In this document: piece after piece, positions 33,188 through 41,912 of the stretch | How positions within the stretch are numbered: the stretch's first letter is position 1 | Layout: every line of letters starts with the position of its first letter | Source of the DNA: Polaromonas sp. YR568 | GTDB lineage: Bacteria > Pseudomonadota > Gammaproteobacteria > Burkholderiales > Burkholderiaceae_C | Assembly (NCBI RefSeq): GCF_900116715.1 | Contig: NZ_FPBM01000001.1 | Coordinates: 808,784-872,783 of the forward strand | Length of the DNA: 64,000 nt | Direction: 5' to 3' | Made by a program: the position numbers and the translations under genes | Notes under the pieces: model-generated | Seen by the model: only the letters and a program-made list of their open reading frames with translations | Told to the model about the DNA's origin: nothing | Databases searched by the model: none

Positions 33188-34231
33188 TTATTTGTAGCGC
33201 TCACGCGCCAGCGCCGCGCCTGCGCCCAGCGCCTCCAGCTTCTTCAGCGCCACTGCCCGGTCCATGGGCGCCAGGCCGCAATTGGTGCAGGGAATCAGGC
33301 GGTTGCTGGGCACGTATTTGAGCGCCTTGCCGATGGTGTCGGCCACCTGCTCGGGCGTTTCGATTTCATCGCTGGCCACGTCGATTACGCCGACCATCAC
33401 ATCCTTGCCCTCAAGCAACGCCATCAGGTGCGGCGGCACATGTGAGTGGTAGCACTCCAGGCTGACCTGGCGGATGGTGCTTTTGGCCAGCGCCGGAAAC
33501 ACGGTTTCGTACTGCCGCCATTCCTCGCCCAGGGTTTCCTTCCAGTCGGTGTTGGCCTTGATGCCGTAGCCGTAGCAAATGTGCACGGCGGTTGTGCAGG
33601 TCAGGTCTTGCGCCGCGCGCTCCAGCGCCTTCACGCCCCAGTCGGCGGCCTCCTTCATATAGACATTGAAGGCAGGCTCATCAAACTGGATGATGTCCAC
33701 GCCGTCGGCCTGCAGGGCCAGCGCTTCCTGGTTGAGCAGCTCGGCAAAGGCCATGGCCAGCTTGACCTTGTCGCCGTAGAACTTGTCGGCCACGGTGTCG
33801 ACAATGGTCATTGGCCCAGGCAGGGTGAACTTGATTTTTTTGGTGGTGTGCGCCCGCAGCAAGCGTGCTTCAGCGGCATGCACACGGCCTTTGAGTTTGA
33901 GCTGCGACACCACCTGCGGCACCATGGCGTCATAGCGGTTGTCGCGTATGCCCATCTTGACCTTGTGCTCGAAGTCGATGCCATCGACCTGCTCGAGAAA
34001 GCCGTGCACAAAATGCTGGCGCGACTGCTCGCCGTCGCCAATCACATCCAGGCCCGCGTCTTCCTGCGCCTTGATCCACAGCAGCGTGGCGTCGGCCTTG
34101 GCTTGCTTAAGCTCGTCGCCTTCGGTTTTCCACTGCGGCCAAAGCTTTTTGGTTTCAGACAGCCAGGCGGGTTTGGGCAGGCTGCCGGCAATGGCAGCGC
34201 CAAAGAGCGGTGTTGCGGGAGGGTTTTGCAT
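33188..34231 (-). CDS. Cobalamin-independent methionine-synthase-like protein (MetE catalytic half), 347 aa
   Basis: This is only the C-terminal catalytic barrel of MetE, about half the size of the classical enzyme. All zinc ligands are readable: His217 and Cys219 in VHICYG, Glu259 in VSLECYHSH, and Cys318 in CTNCGLAP. The barrel also has LPGPMTIVDTVADKFY and DIIQFDEPAFN. Such short proteins transfer methyl groups to homocysteine or related thiols, often with an unknown methyl donor. It lies 50 bp downstream of a luciferase-like oxidoreductase on the same strand. The gene pair is probably an operon. Confidence 0.88.
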   Translation of the reverse strand: MQNPPATPLFGAAIAGSLPKPAWLSETKKLWPQWKTEGDELKQAKADATLLWIKAQEDAGLDVIGDGEQSRQHFVHGFLEQVDGIDFEHKVKMGIRDNRYDAMVPQVVSQLKLKGRVHAAEARLLRAHTTKKIKFTLPGPMTIVDTVADKFYGDKVKLAMAFAELLNQEALALQADGVDIIQFDEPAFNVYMKEAADWGVKALERAAQDLTCTTAVHICYGYGIKANTDWKETLGEEWRQYETVFPALAKSTIRQVSLECYHSHVPPHLMALLEGKDVMVGVIDVASDEIETPEQVADTIGKALKYVPSNRLIPCTNCGLAPMDRAVALKKLEALGAGAALARERYK

Positions 34232-34281
34232 TTGGGTATTCCTTGTCTCGATGTTTATTGTTGGTAGCCGGTTCTCAAATC

Positions 34282-35283
34282 TCAGAAAAACTCCCGCGCC
34301 AGCAATTCATACGAGCGCCTGCGGGCGGCGGGGTCGTGCGTCCAGGTGATCACGACCAGCTCGTCAACCCCCAGTGTATTAGCCAGCGCCCTTAATTTGG
34401 CGGCAACTTGCGGGCCGCTGCCGACCAGCGCATTGGCCCGGAGCCTGTCGGCCTCGGCCTGCTCGGCTGCGGTGTAGGGTCGCAGCGCCACCTCTTCGGG
34501 CGAAGGCAAGGCCGCCAGCGCGCCGCGGTTGCGGTCTATCTTCCAGCGCTCGCGGCCCGAGAAGTGGTGCCAGGCCTCGGCCTCGGTGTCGGCCGCCAGT
34601 GCCCAGACGCACAGCACCGCCTGCGGCATGGGGTGGCGCGGGCTGGGCCGGTAGGTGGAGCGGTAAATATCCAGCGCCTGCCCGGCGCCCTGCCCGTCGG
34701 TGATGAAGTAGGCAAACGCATACGGCAGGCCATAGTGGGCGGCCAGTTGCGCGCCGTAGTCGGAGCTGCCCAGCATCCACATCTCGGGGGTGGTCGGGCC
34801 CATGGGGTTGGCGGTAACGCCGCGGCCGGGGTGGCCTTCCGGCAAATCGATACCGGCCAGCCAGGCTTGCAGCTCGCGCACCTGGATGGGGAAGTTCTCG
34901 GCCGACTGGCGCGGGTCGCTGCTCAGCAGCCGCGCGGTGCGCATGTCCGAGCCCGGCGCACGGCCCACGCCCAGGTCTATGCGGCCCGGCGCCAGGGCTT
35001 CCAGCACACGAAACTGCTCGGCCACCTTGAGCGCCGCATAGTGCGGCAGCATGACACCGGCGCTGCCCACACGGATGCGGCTGGTGGTGGCGGCAATGGC
35101 GGCCATCAACACCTCGGGCGCGGAGCCGACGATGCTGGGGTGGCTGTGGTGCTCACTCACCCAGAAGCGCTTGTAACCCAGCGCTTCGCAGTGGCGGGCC
35201 AGTTGCAGGGTTTCACGGATGGAGGCGTCTTCCGTGCGGCCGGTAACGGCGACGGACTGGTCTAGGACGGAGAGGCTGATCAT
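34282..35283 (-). CDS. Luciferase-like (LLM-class) flavin-dependent oxidoreductase, 333 aa
   Basis: The barrel shows the LLM blocks RFWVSEHHSHPSIVGSAPEV, TSRIRVGSAGVMLPHYAALK, EQFRVLEALAPGRIDLGVGR and AHYGLPYAFAYFI. These enzymes use reduced FMN or F420; the HH and short-loop pattern favours the FMN group that includes MsnO300-like and alkane/sulphonate monooxygenase relatives. Cytoplasmic. It is upstream of the MetE-like gene in the same direction. Monooxygenase release of a methyl or sulphur compound and reuse by the MetE-like protein is an attractive but unproven link. Confidence 0.88.
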   Translation of the reverse strand: MISLSVLDQSVAVTGRTEDASIRETLQLARHCEALGYKRFWVSEHHSHPSIVGSAPEVLMAAIAATTSRIRVGSAGVMLPHYAALKVAEQFRVLEALAPGRIDLGVGRAPGSDMRTARLLSSDPRQSAENFPIQVRELQAWLAGIDLPEGHPGRGVTANPMGPTTPEMWMLGSSDYGAQLAAHYGLPYAFAYFITDGQGAGQALDIYRSTYRPSPRHPMPQAVLCVWALAADTEAEAWHHFSGRERWKIDRNRGALAALPSPEEVALRPYTAAEQAEADRLRANALVGSGPQVAAKLRALANTLGVDELVVITWTHDPAARRRSYELLAREFF

Positions 35284-35410
35284 GGTCGAGTCACTATAGC
35301 CAGACGGCTTAAATCCCGCTGGGCCGGGGTTACCTCAGGCGGCTCTGTTCCCGCTCTGTTCCAATACAGGGTTCGTTCCCGTCCAGACCCGAGATAAAGA
35401 AGTACACCTT

Positions 35411-35971
35411 ATGGCACTCAAAGCCACCATTTACAAAGCTCAATTGGCCCTGTCCGACATGGACCGCAATATCTACGCCGACCACAGCGTGACGATTGCG
35501 CGCCACCCCTCGGAGGCTGATGAGCGCATGATGATCCGCCTGCTGGCTTTCGCGCTCAACGTGCCGGCCGACGACAAGAAGGGCAACCTGGAATTTGCCA
35601 AGGACTTGTGGGATGTGGACGAAGCCGCGCTCTGGCACAAGGACTACACCGAGCAGATCCTGCACTGGATCGACGTGGGCCAGCCCGACGACAAACGCCT
35701 GATGAAGGCGGCAGGCCGCGCCGAAAGAATCAGCGTCTACAGCTTTGCCAGCAGCACGCCGGTCTGGTGGAAAAACATTGAAACCAAGCTGACGCGTGCG
35801 GCCAACCTCGTGGTCTGGCAGATCGATGCCGCCGAAAGCCAGGCCCTGGCCAAGCTGGCCGAGCGCAGCATGCAGTTGCAGGTGACGGTACAGGACGGCA
35901 CGGTGTGGATGAGCACGGCGCTGGGCTCGGTGGAGATCACGCCGCGCCGGCTGACGGCGGCCGAGTCTTAA
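35411..35971 (+). CDS. yaeQ: YaeQ-family protein, 186 aa
   Basis: MALKATIYKAQLALSDMDRN followed by DHSVTIARHPSEADERMMIR and KDYTEQILHWIDVGQPDDKR are the conserved YaeQ blocks, which form a PD-(D/E)xK-like nuclease-fold protein. It has been linked to transcription antitermination through RfaH complementation in enterobacteria, but the biochemical role is open. Length is normal. It converges on the channel gene with only three bases between the stops. Confidence 0.93.
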   Translation: MALKATIYKAQLALSDMDRNIYADHSVTIARHPSEADERMMIRLLAFALNVPADDKKGNLEFAKDLWDVDEAALWHKDYTEQILHWIDVGQPDDKRLMKAAGRAERISVYSFASSTPVWWKNIETKLTRAANLVVWQIDAAESQALAKLAERSMQLQVTVQDGTVWMSTALGSVEITPRRLTAAES

Positions 35972-35974
35972 AAC

Positions 35975-36910
35975 CTAGGACGCCTGGGAGGGCGCATCCT
36001 TTGCGTCTTTTACGTCTTTGGTTTCCTTGGGAGCCTGGTGCTGATAAGCCGGCAGCTCCGCACCACAGTGATAGCAAAAATCAGCCTCCGGCAGGTGACC
36101 CTCGGTCAGGCACTCATGGCAGGTGCGTGTGGTCGGCATGGGAAGTCTCTGCATGCGCCGCTCGGCGGCCATTTCTGCGGTGACGATGCCGGTGGGCACC
36201 GCCAGGATGCCCCAGCCCAGCAGCATCATGAATGACGAGATCAGCCGGCCCAGGTCGGTCTTGGGCGTGATGTCGCCAAAGCCCACAGTGGTCACGGTGC
36301 TGATGGCCCAGTAGACCGAGGTCGGGATGCTGGTAAAGCCGTTGGAAGGCCCTTCGACCACATACATCACGGTGCCCATCACCAGCACCATCATCACCAC
36401 GGCTGACAGAAAAACGAGAATCTTGCGTCCGCTGGCGGCCAGCGCCCGGCCCAGCGACTGGTATTCGGCCACATAGGCGGCCAGCTTGAAGATACGGAAC
36501 ACGCGCAAAAGGCGCAGCACACGCACGTCGATGAGCGCGTGCAGCTCCGGGAAGAACAGCGCCAGGTAGGTCGGCAGCACGGCGATCAAATCGATGATGC
36601 CGAAGAAGCTGGTGGCGTATTGCAGCGGCTTTCTCACGCAGGCCAGGCGTGCCAGGTATTCGGCAGTGAAGAGCAGCGTGAAAATCCATTCGACTACCGC
36701 GAATGCCCGGCCGTGCGAGGCGTGGATGCTTTGCACGCTGTCGGCCATCACCACCGCGATGCTGACCAGGATGAGGACGATCAGCGCCTTGTCAAAGAGC
36801 CGGCCGGCGCGCGTGTCGGCCTCAAAGATGATGGTGTACAGGCGCAGCCGCCAGCCGGCGAGCGGCTTGTCGTCAAAGTCTTCAATCGTGGGTGGAGCAG
36901 GTTTGGCCAT
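35975..36910 (-). CDS. Voltage-gated-type potassium channel with a C-terminal zinc ribbon, 311 aa
   Basis: Six transmembrane segments are visible with a voltage-sensor S4 (VLRLLRVFRIFKLAAYV, about residues 131-147) and the K+ selectivity filter TTVGFGD (207-213). After S6 a cytoplasmic tail of about 65 residues holds two CxxC pairs (Cys264/Cys267 and Cys279/Cys282), a zinc-ribbon-like knuckle, and a Lys/Asp-rich end. KvAP-like channels normally lack the knuckle. The tail could be a regulatory or assembly module. The start at 36910 is good. Confidence 0.88.
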   Translation of the reverse strand: MAKPAPPTIEDFDDKPLAGWRLRLYTIIFEADTRAGRLFDKALIVLILVSIAVVMADSVQSIHASHGRAFAVVEWIFTLLFTAEYLARLACVRKPLQYATSFFGIIDLIAVLPTYLALFFPELHALIDVRVLRLLRVFRIFKLAAYVAEYQSLGRALAASGRKILVFLSAVVMMVLVMGTVMYVVEGPSNGFTSIPTSVYWAISTVTTVGFGDITPKTDLGRLISSFMMLLGWGILAVPTGIVTAEMAAERRMQRLPMPTTRTCHECLTEGHLPEADFCYHCGAELPAYQHQAPKETKDVKDAKDAPSQAS

Positions 36911-36978
36911 GTGCTGATTATTTGCCAGTTCAGCACCATAACCGACCTGGAGGGCGATTTACCGCCCAAACCAGTTCA

Positions 36979-37030
36979 CTATGCTTTTTATAGCTGCTTA
37001 CGCCATTTCTACGAGGCTTGCAGGCACTTT
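36979..37030 (+). repeat. Dispersed repeat family A, copy 4
   Basis: CTATGCTTTTTATAGCTGCT, then TACGCC, and after a spacer GAGGCTTGCAGGCACTTT. It lies between the channel start and the stop of the acyl-CoA synthetase, directly after the latter on the minus strand. Confidence 0.75.
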
Positions 37031-37051
37031 CCGCTGGAAGAAAGGAACCCC

Positions 37052-38809
37052 TCAGGCGGGCTTCGCACCCTGCTCAGCCTCCTGCAACGCACGCCACATG
37101 ACCTTGCCCGAGCCGCTCTTGGGCAAAGCATCCACAAACTGCACAACGCGCGGGTATTTATAGGCCGCCATGTTGTCCTTGCACCAGTTGATGATGTCGT
37201 CTTCCGTGGTCTGCCCTTTGGCCGCGGCGCGCAGCACCACCACAGCCTTGACGGTCTCGCCGCGGTAGGCATCTTTGGTGCTGATGATGCAGGCCTCCTG
37301 GATGGCCGGGTGCTTGAACATCAATGCCTCGACCTCAGCCGGCCACACCTTGAAGCCCGAGGCGTTGATCATGCGCTTGAGCCGGTCGGTGATGAAAAAG
37401 TAACCCTGCTCGTCCATGCGGCCCAGGTCGCCGGAGCGGAAGAAGCGCTTGCCGTCGAGCTCGATAAAGGCGTCGGCCGTGGCGTCGGGCCGCTTCCAGT
37501 AGCCCTGGAACACCTGCGGCCCGCTCATGATGATTTCACCCTGTTCGCCCTGCGGCACTTCCTTGAGTGTGATTGGGTCGATGATGCGCGCATCGCAACT
37601 CATAAAGGGCACGCCCAGGCATTGCTGCTTGGTGGCGTCATAAGGGTTGCTGTGCGAGGGCGCGGCGGTTTCCGTAAGGCCGTAGCCTTCGGCAAAACGC
37701 AGGCCGTATTGCTCCCACAGGCGCTGGGCCACGGCCTGCGGCATGGCCGCGCCGCCGCCTCCGATGTAGACCAGGCTGCTCAAATCAAAGTTTGCAAAGT
37801 TGGGGCTGCCCAGCAGGTCTATCACCATGGTGGGGATGTTGGTCCAGTGCGTAACGCCCCAGTGCGAGATCAGCTTGCCGGCCAGCTCGCGGTCCCAGCG
37901 CGGCATGATGACCAGCGTGGCGCTGCCGTAGATGGCTGCATGCATGACGGACACCATGCCCGTGATATGGAACATAGGCACGACCGACAGCGTCACGTTC
38001 TCAAACGTGCTGTTACCCCACAGGCAACTGGCCACCGCGTTGTGCATGATGCTGGCGTGCGTATGCATGCAGCCTTTGGGCAGGCCGGTGGTGCCGCTGG
38101 TGTAAGGCAGCACGGCCAGGTCTTGCGGTGTGGCGGTATGTACAGGTAACTCGCCAGTGTCCCCGTTGGCCATCGCATCGATCCAGCTTATGACAGTGCC
38201 GCCTTCCAGCACCGGCAGCGCATGCCGCGTGCCCAGCCATTCGCGCCAGGCTTCGGGCATGGCGGCATCGTTGCCGTCCTGCCCTTTGCCTTGCGTCGGC
38301 ATATCAAAAGCATCGCTGTAATGCGTGACCACCACGTGCGCCAGCCTCTCAGCAGGCGCCAGTTGCGCATTGGCATTGGCCAGCTCGGGCGCCAGGTCGG
38401 CGGTGGTGATGGCCACTTTGGCGTCAGGGTCGGTGATGTAGTGCTTGAGCTCTTCCGCCCGGTTCATCGGGTTGACCGGCACCACCACCGCATTGGCCCG
38501 CAGGATGGCAAAGTGCGCGATCACCCACTGCGGGCAGTTCTGCATGTTGAGCACCACACGATCACCTTGGCGCACGCCCAGGCGGTGCAGCGTGGCGGCC
38601 AGGCGTTCGGCCTGCCGCAGCACTTCGGCGTAGCTCAGCACGCGATTAAAGAAGACCAAGGCGGGCTTGTCCGGAAAGCGCAGTGCGCTGACCGCCAGGT
38701 TGTGCCACAGCGACGTAGCCGGCGGTGTGATGCTGTGCGGCAACCGCTTGGGCCAGACCTGATAGTGCAGGTTGTGCGGGGTGGGGATGGCGGGGGGAAC
38801 AGCGGACAA
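37052..38809 (-). CDS. Acyl-CoA synthetase (AMP-forming), 585 aa
   Basis: The P-loop-like motif LPYTSGTTGLPKGCMHTHAS, the GYGLTETAAPSH motif and the C-terminal GFKVWPAEVEALMFKHPAIQ with the late catalytic Lys (PKSGSGKVMWRALQ) identify an ANL ligase of the long or medium-chain fatty-acid group. It makes acyl-AMP, then acyl-CoA, in the cytoplasm. A TTG at 38809 with CTGGAGT upstream is the best start; an ATG at 38908 lies in the promoter-like leader and has no ribosome site. The promoter region is shared with the divergent Bug gene at 39053. Confidence 0.9.
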   Translation of the reverse strand: MSAVPPAIPTPHNLHYQVWPKRLPHSITPPATSLWHNLAVSALRFPDKPALVFFNRVLSYAEVLRQAERLAATLHRLGVRQGDRVVLNMQNCPQWVIAHFAILRANAVVVPVNPMNRAEELKHYITDPDAKVAITTADLAPELANANAQLAPAERLAHVVVTHYSDAFDMPTQGKGQDGNDAAMPEAWREWLGTRHALPVLEGGTVISWIDAMANGDTGELPVHTATPQDLAVLPYTSGTTGLPKGCMHTHASIMHNAVASCLWGNSTFENVTLSVVPMFHITGMVSVMHAAIYGSATLVIMPRWDRELAGKLISHWGVTHWTNIPTMVIDLLGSPNFANFDLSSLVYIGGGGAAMPQAVAQRLWEQYGLRFAEGYGLTETAAPSHSNPYDATKQQCLGVPFMSCDARIIDPITLKEVPQGEQGEIIMSGPQVFQGYWKRPDATADAFIELDGKRFFRSGDLGRMDEQGYFFITDRLKRMINASGFKVWPAEVEALMFKHPAIQEACIISTKDAYRGETVKAVVVLRAAAKGQTTEDDIINWCKDNMAAYKYPRVVQFVDALPKSGSGKVMWRALQEAEQGAKPA

Positions 38810-39052
38810 GAAGGACTCCAGAAAGCACAGGCAAGAAGAAACTCCGGCACAGCCTACCCCGAGATTGTGCGGCTCACATCCGGGAAGCTCCCGATAAAAC
38901 ACTGTCACTTGAGCGACCCGCGCTCACTATGATGAAGCTGCACCCGCACGGCAGCCCGCGTGAGGCCACATGCTTTCGCTTGTACGGCGGAAATCATTGC
39001 GGCGTCACTGCTTACACGCCGAAACAAAAACAGAACACATCCAGGAGACTCC

Positions 39053-40051
39053 ATGAACCGCTCGTTCGCATCTTTCACCCTTCGCCGCAAAACCCTGATG
39101 TCGGCTTGCGCGCTGGCCTTCACGGCACTGGCCTCCTCCGCAGCCATGGCGGCCTTCCCCGAAAAGCCCATCCGCGTGGTGATCGGCTTTCCGGCCGGCG
39201 GCCCGCTGGACCAGCATGCCCGCCTGCTGACGGAACGCCTGCAGGCCGTGCTGGGCCAGCCCATCGTGATCGACTACAAGTCCGGCGCCGGCGGCACCGT
39301 GGGCGCGCAAGACGTGATGAAGGCCGCACCCGACGGCTACACCCTGATGTTGGCCAACACCGGCGTGATGGTGATCAACCCTGCCCTCTACAGCAAGCTG
39401 CCCTACAACACGCTCAAAGACTTCACGCCGATTGCGCGCACCGCGATGCAGCCGCTGGCCTTGCTGGTCAACCCCAAGCTGCCGGTCAACAACCTCAAGG
39501 AATTCATCGCCTACGCCAAGGCCAGGCCCGGGCAGGTCAACTACGGCTCGGCCGGCAATGGCGGCATCAGCCACCTGGTGCCCGAGATGTTCAAGAATGC
39601 CGCCGGGCTTTTTATGGTGCACATCCCCTACCGCGGCAGCGCGCCCGCCTTTACCGATTTGATGGCTGGCCAGGTGCAGTTCATGGGCGAGTCGATTCCG
39701 CAGGCCGCCAGCTATCACAAGCAGGGCAAGGTGCGCGCCCTGGCAGTGACCAGCAAGGAGCGCAACCCGGCGCTGCCGGACATCCCGACCGTCATTGAAT
39801 CAGGCATCAAGGGTTTTGAGGTGGTGGGCTTTTACGGCTTCCTCGCCCCCGCAGGCCTGCCCAAGGACGTGGCCGCCAAACTCAGCGACGCCTTCAAGCA
39901 GGTGATGAGCAGCCCGGACATCCGCAACCGCATGGTGACGCAAGGGGCCGACCCGGCCTTTATGGGCAGTGACGAGTTCGCGCAGTTTCTGACTGCCGAG
40001 ATGCCGCGCTGGGCTGCAGCGGTAAAGGCTTCGGGCGCCAAGCTGGACTGA
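39053..40051 (+). CDS. Bug/TctC-family binding protein, 332 aa
   Basis: The signal peptide (LMSACALAFTALASSAAMAA) is followed by the Bug blocks FPEKPIRVVIGFPAGGPLDQ, IDYKSGAGGTVGAQDVMKAA, and TPIARTAMQPLALLV. It should bind a carboxylate in the periplasm. The ATG at 39053 has AGGAGACTCC upstream. It is divergent from the acyl-CoA synthetase and precedes the GntR-ABC operon, but has its own gap of 158 bp on the right. The ligand could be a fatty or aromatic acid for the CoA ligase, by position only. Confidence 0.93.
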   Translation: MNRSFASFTLRRKTLMSACALAFTALASSAAMAAFPEKPIRVVIGFPAGGPLDQHARLLTERLQAVLGQPIVIDYKSGAGGTVGAQDVMKAAPDGYTLMLANTGVMVINPALYSKLPYNTLKDFTPIARTAMQPLALLVNPKLPVNNLKEFIAYAKARPGQVNYGSAGNGGISHLVPEMFKNAAGLFMVHIPYRGSAPAFTDLMAGQVQFMGESIPQAASYHKQGKVRALAVTSKERNPALPDIPTVIESGIKGFEVVGFYGFLAPAGLPKDVAAKLSDAFKQVMSSPDIRNRMVTQGADPAFMGSDEFAQFLTAEMPRWAAAVKASGAKLD

Positions 40052-40147
40052 AGGCGCGGACCGAACGGCGGCGCTCCCCGTCCTGGTGCGGCGCGCCGCC
40101 CAAAAGCCGCAGCCCGGTGCACGGGAACGCCAGACAGGTGCGCAAAA

Positions 40148-40159
40148 CTTGTATACCAG
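40148..40159. promoter_or_regulatory. Candidate GntR operator upstream of the GntR-ABC operon
   Basis: CTTGTATACCAG is centred on GTATAC (40151-40156) with TTG and CCA arms, an imperfect palindrome of the FadR/FCD type. It lies 50 bp upstream of the GntR start, where autoregulation would occur. GTATAC also occurs at 28678-28683. Confidence 0.4.
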
Positions 40160-40209
40160 TTGATTAAACCAGCCACCAGGGCTGGCACGGCTTATGCACT
40201 ACAGGGTGC

Positions 40210-40992
40210 ATGGCCACCGCATCCGACATCAGCAACCGCATCATTGAAGCCGTGATGGCGCAAAAGCTCGCGCCGGGCGCACGCCTGGGCGAGCAGCAGT
40301 TGGCCATGCTGTTTGACTGCAGCCGCACCATCGTGCGCGAGGCCCTGACCCGGCTGGCGGTGCGCGGCATCGTCACCGTGAGCAGCCGGCGCGGCTGGTA
40401 TGTGATTGAACCTTCGCAGGAAGAAGCGCGCGAGGCCTTTGAGGCGCGTCGCGTGATCGAGATGGGCCTGATCCGCTGCACCGGCGACGTGAGCAAGGCC
40501 GCTATCAAACAGCTCAAAAGCCACCTCACCCGTGAGAAAGCAGCGGTGAAGGGCGACGACGTGGGCCTGCGCAGTTTTTTGCTGGGCGACTTTCATGTCT
40601 GCCTGGCCGAATGCCTGGGCAACAGCCTGCTGGCCGACACGCTGCGTGACTTCACCGCACGCACCACCCTCATTGCCATGCTCTACCAGTCGTCGCACGA
40701 CGCGGCGCAGTCTTGCGAAGAGCATGTGCAGATCGTTCAGGCGCTTGAAAAAGGCGACCTGGCGAAAGCCGAAAAACTCATGCAGGCCCATATCGGCAGC
40801 GTGCAGGCGGCGCTGAAGTTGCAGACCGGCGGCGGTGACCCGCTGTCGCATCTGCGCAGTGCTTTGAGCCCGCTGGACGCGCAGCCGCTCAAAACCGCGT
40901 CGCCCAAAGATTCATCCCGTGTTCGCAAAGCCGGCCGTGCTTCGGCCAAACCCACCGACGACTCTTCCACTTACCTAGGAGCCCTGCTATGA
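40210..40992 (+). CDS. GntR-family regulator, FCD subfamily, 260 aa
   Basis: An N-terminal winged helix (LGEQQLAMLFDCSRTIVREA LTRLAVRG) is followed by an all-helical FCD ligand domain (EARRVIEMGLIRCTGDVSKA; DFHVCLAECLGNSLLADTL; EEHVQIVQALEKGDLAKAE). The last 40 residues are a Ser/Lys-rich tail. Metal ligands of the FCD type (Asp/His) appear in GDFHVC and EEHVQIV. Its stop overlaps the next ATG (ATGA), so the regulator is co-transcribed with the transporter it probably controls. Confidence 0.92.
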   Translation: MATASDISNRIIEAVMAQKLAPGARLGEQQLAMLFDCSRTIVREALTRLAVRGIVTVSSRRGWYVIEPSQEEAREAFEARRVIEMGLIRCTGDVSKAAIKQLKSHLTREKAAVKGDDVGLRSFLLGDFHVCLAECLGNSLLADTLRDFTARTTLIAMLYQSSHDAAQSCEEHVQIVQALEKGDLAKAEKLMQAHIGSVQAALKLQTGGGDPLSHLRSALSPLDAQPLKTASPKDSSRVRKAGRASAKPTDDSSTYLGALL

Positions 40993-41777
40993 AGTCCAGC
41001 AAACGCGTTTTCTCTTTAGCCCTTGCCGCAGCCGCCGTGCTGGGCGCCGCCGGCGTCCATGCGCAAACCGCGCTCGACGACATCATGAAGGCCAAGGAAA
41101 TCAAGATCGCCATTCCGACCGACTTTCCGCCCTACGGCATGGTTGGCACTGACCTGAAACCCCAGGGCCTGGACGTCGAGATGGCCGGCTACATCGCGCA
41201 AAAAATGGGCGTGAAGGTTGAACTGGTGCCGGTGACCAGCGCCAACCGCATCGCCTACCTGCAGACCAAAAAGGCAGATCTCGTGATCTCCACGCTGGGC
41301 AAAAACCCGGACCGCGAAAAAGTCATCGACTTCACCGCCGCTTATTCGCCCTTCTTCCAGGCCGTGTTCGGCCCCAAGAGCCTGAGCATCAAGTCCTTTG
41401 CCGACCTGAACGGCAAAACCATCAGCGTGACGCGCGCCGCCCTGGAAGACCAGGAACTGACCAAGGTCGCACCCAGCGGGGCCGACATCAAACGTTTTGA
41501 AGACAACAACACCACCGTGTCGGCCTACACCGCCGGCCAGGTGCAGCTGATTGCCACCGGCGCTTCGGTGGCTGGCAACATGATGGCCAAGAACCCGCAG
41601 CTCAATACCGAATACAAGCTGCTGCTCAGCGACAGCCCCAACTTCATCGGCGTGGCCAAGGGTGAAGACAAGCTGCGCCTGAAGGTCAATGAAGTGATTG
41701 CCGAAGCCAAAAAGAATGGCGACCTGGACAAGATCGCGATGAAGTGGCTGGGCCGCCCCGCCGGAAATCTCCCTTAA
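40989..41777 (+). CDS. Amino-acid-type ABC transporter substrate-binding protein, 262 aa
   Basis: Signal peptide (FSLALAAAAVLGAAGVHAQ) and the SBP_bac_3 blocks KIAIPTDFPPYGMVGTDLKP, KADLVISTLGKNPDREKVID and AYTAGQVQLIATGASVAG. The family binds polar amino acids or related small amines in the periplasm. It is the first transporter gene after GntR and is followed by repeat B3 and two permease genes. Substrate inferred only by class. Confidence 0.92.
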   Translation: MKSSKRVFSLALAAAAVLGAAGVHAQTALDDIMKAKEIKIAIPTDFPPYGMVGTDLKPQGLDVEMAGYIAQKMGVKVELVPVTSANRIAYLQTKKADLVISTLGKNPDREKVIDFTAAYSPFFQAVFGPKSLSIKSFADLNGKTISVTRAALEDQELTKVAPSGADIKRFEDNNTTVSAYTAGQVQLIATGASVAGNMMAKNPQLNTEYKLLLSDSPNFIGVAKGEDKLRLKVNEVIAEAKKNGDLDKIAMKWLGRPAGNLP

Positions 41778-41778
41778 C

Positions 41779-41872
41779 CCCCGTTGCGGTTCGCTTCGCG
41801 TAACCGCCTCCCCCCTTGCAGGGGGCGCCGCTGGTGGCCCGGCAAAGCCGGTTCCACTGCGGCTGCTGGTAT
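41779..41872 (+). repeat. Dispersed repeat family B, copy 3 (follows substrate-binding protein stop)
   Basis: Begins one base after the stop at 41777. It contains TTCGCTTCGCGTAACCGCC, the C/G tract CCCCCCTTGCAGGGGG and GGCCCGGCAAAGCCGGTTCC (41836-41855). It interrupts the operon between the binding-protein gene and the first permease gene, so an mRNA-processing or stabilising role is possible. Confidence 0.85.
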
Positions 41873-41912
41873 GACAGAAGCAGGCAGCGCCTTATCAACA
41901 GGAATGTGATCC

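Noticed and set aside
34232..34281. A SAM or cobalamin riboswitch controlling the MetE-like gene
   Set aside because: Only 50 bp separate it from the upstream oxidoreductase gene, and neither this gap nor the 35284-35410 region shows a riboswitch core I can recognise.
36539..38149. A 536-codon plus-strand open frame across the channel and acyl-CoA synthetase genes
   Set aside because: It runs antisense through both genes and across their promoter gap, with no recognisable domain or ribosome site. The minus-strand genes have clear motifs.
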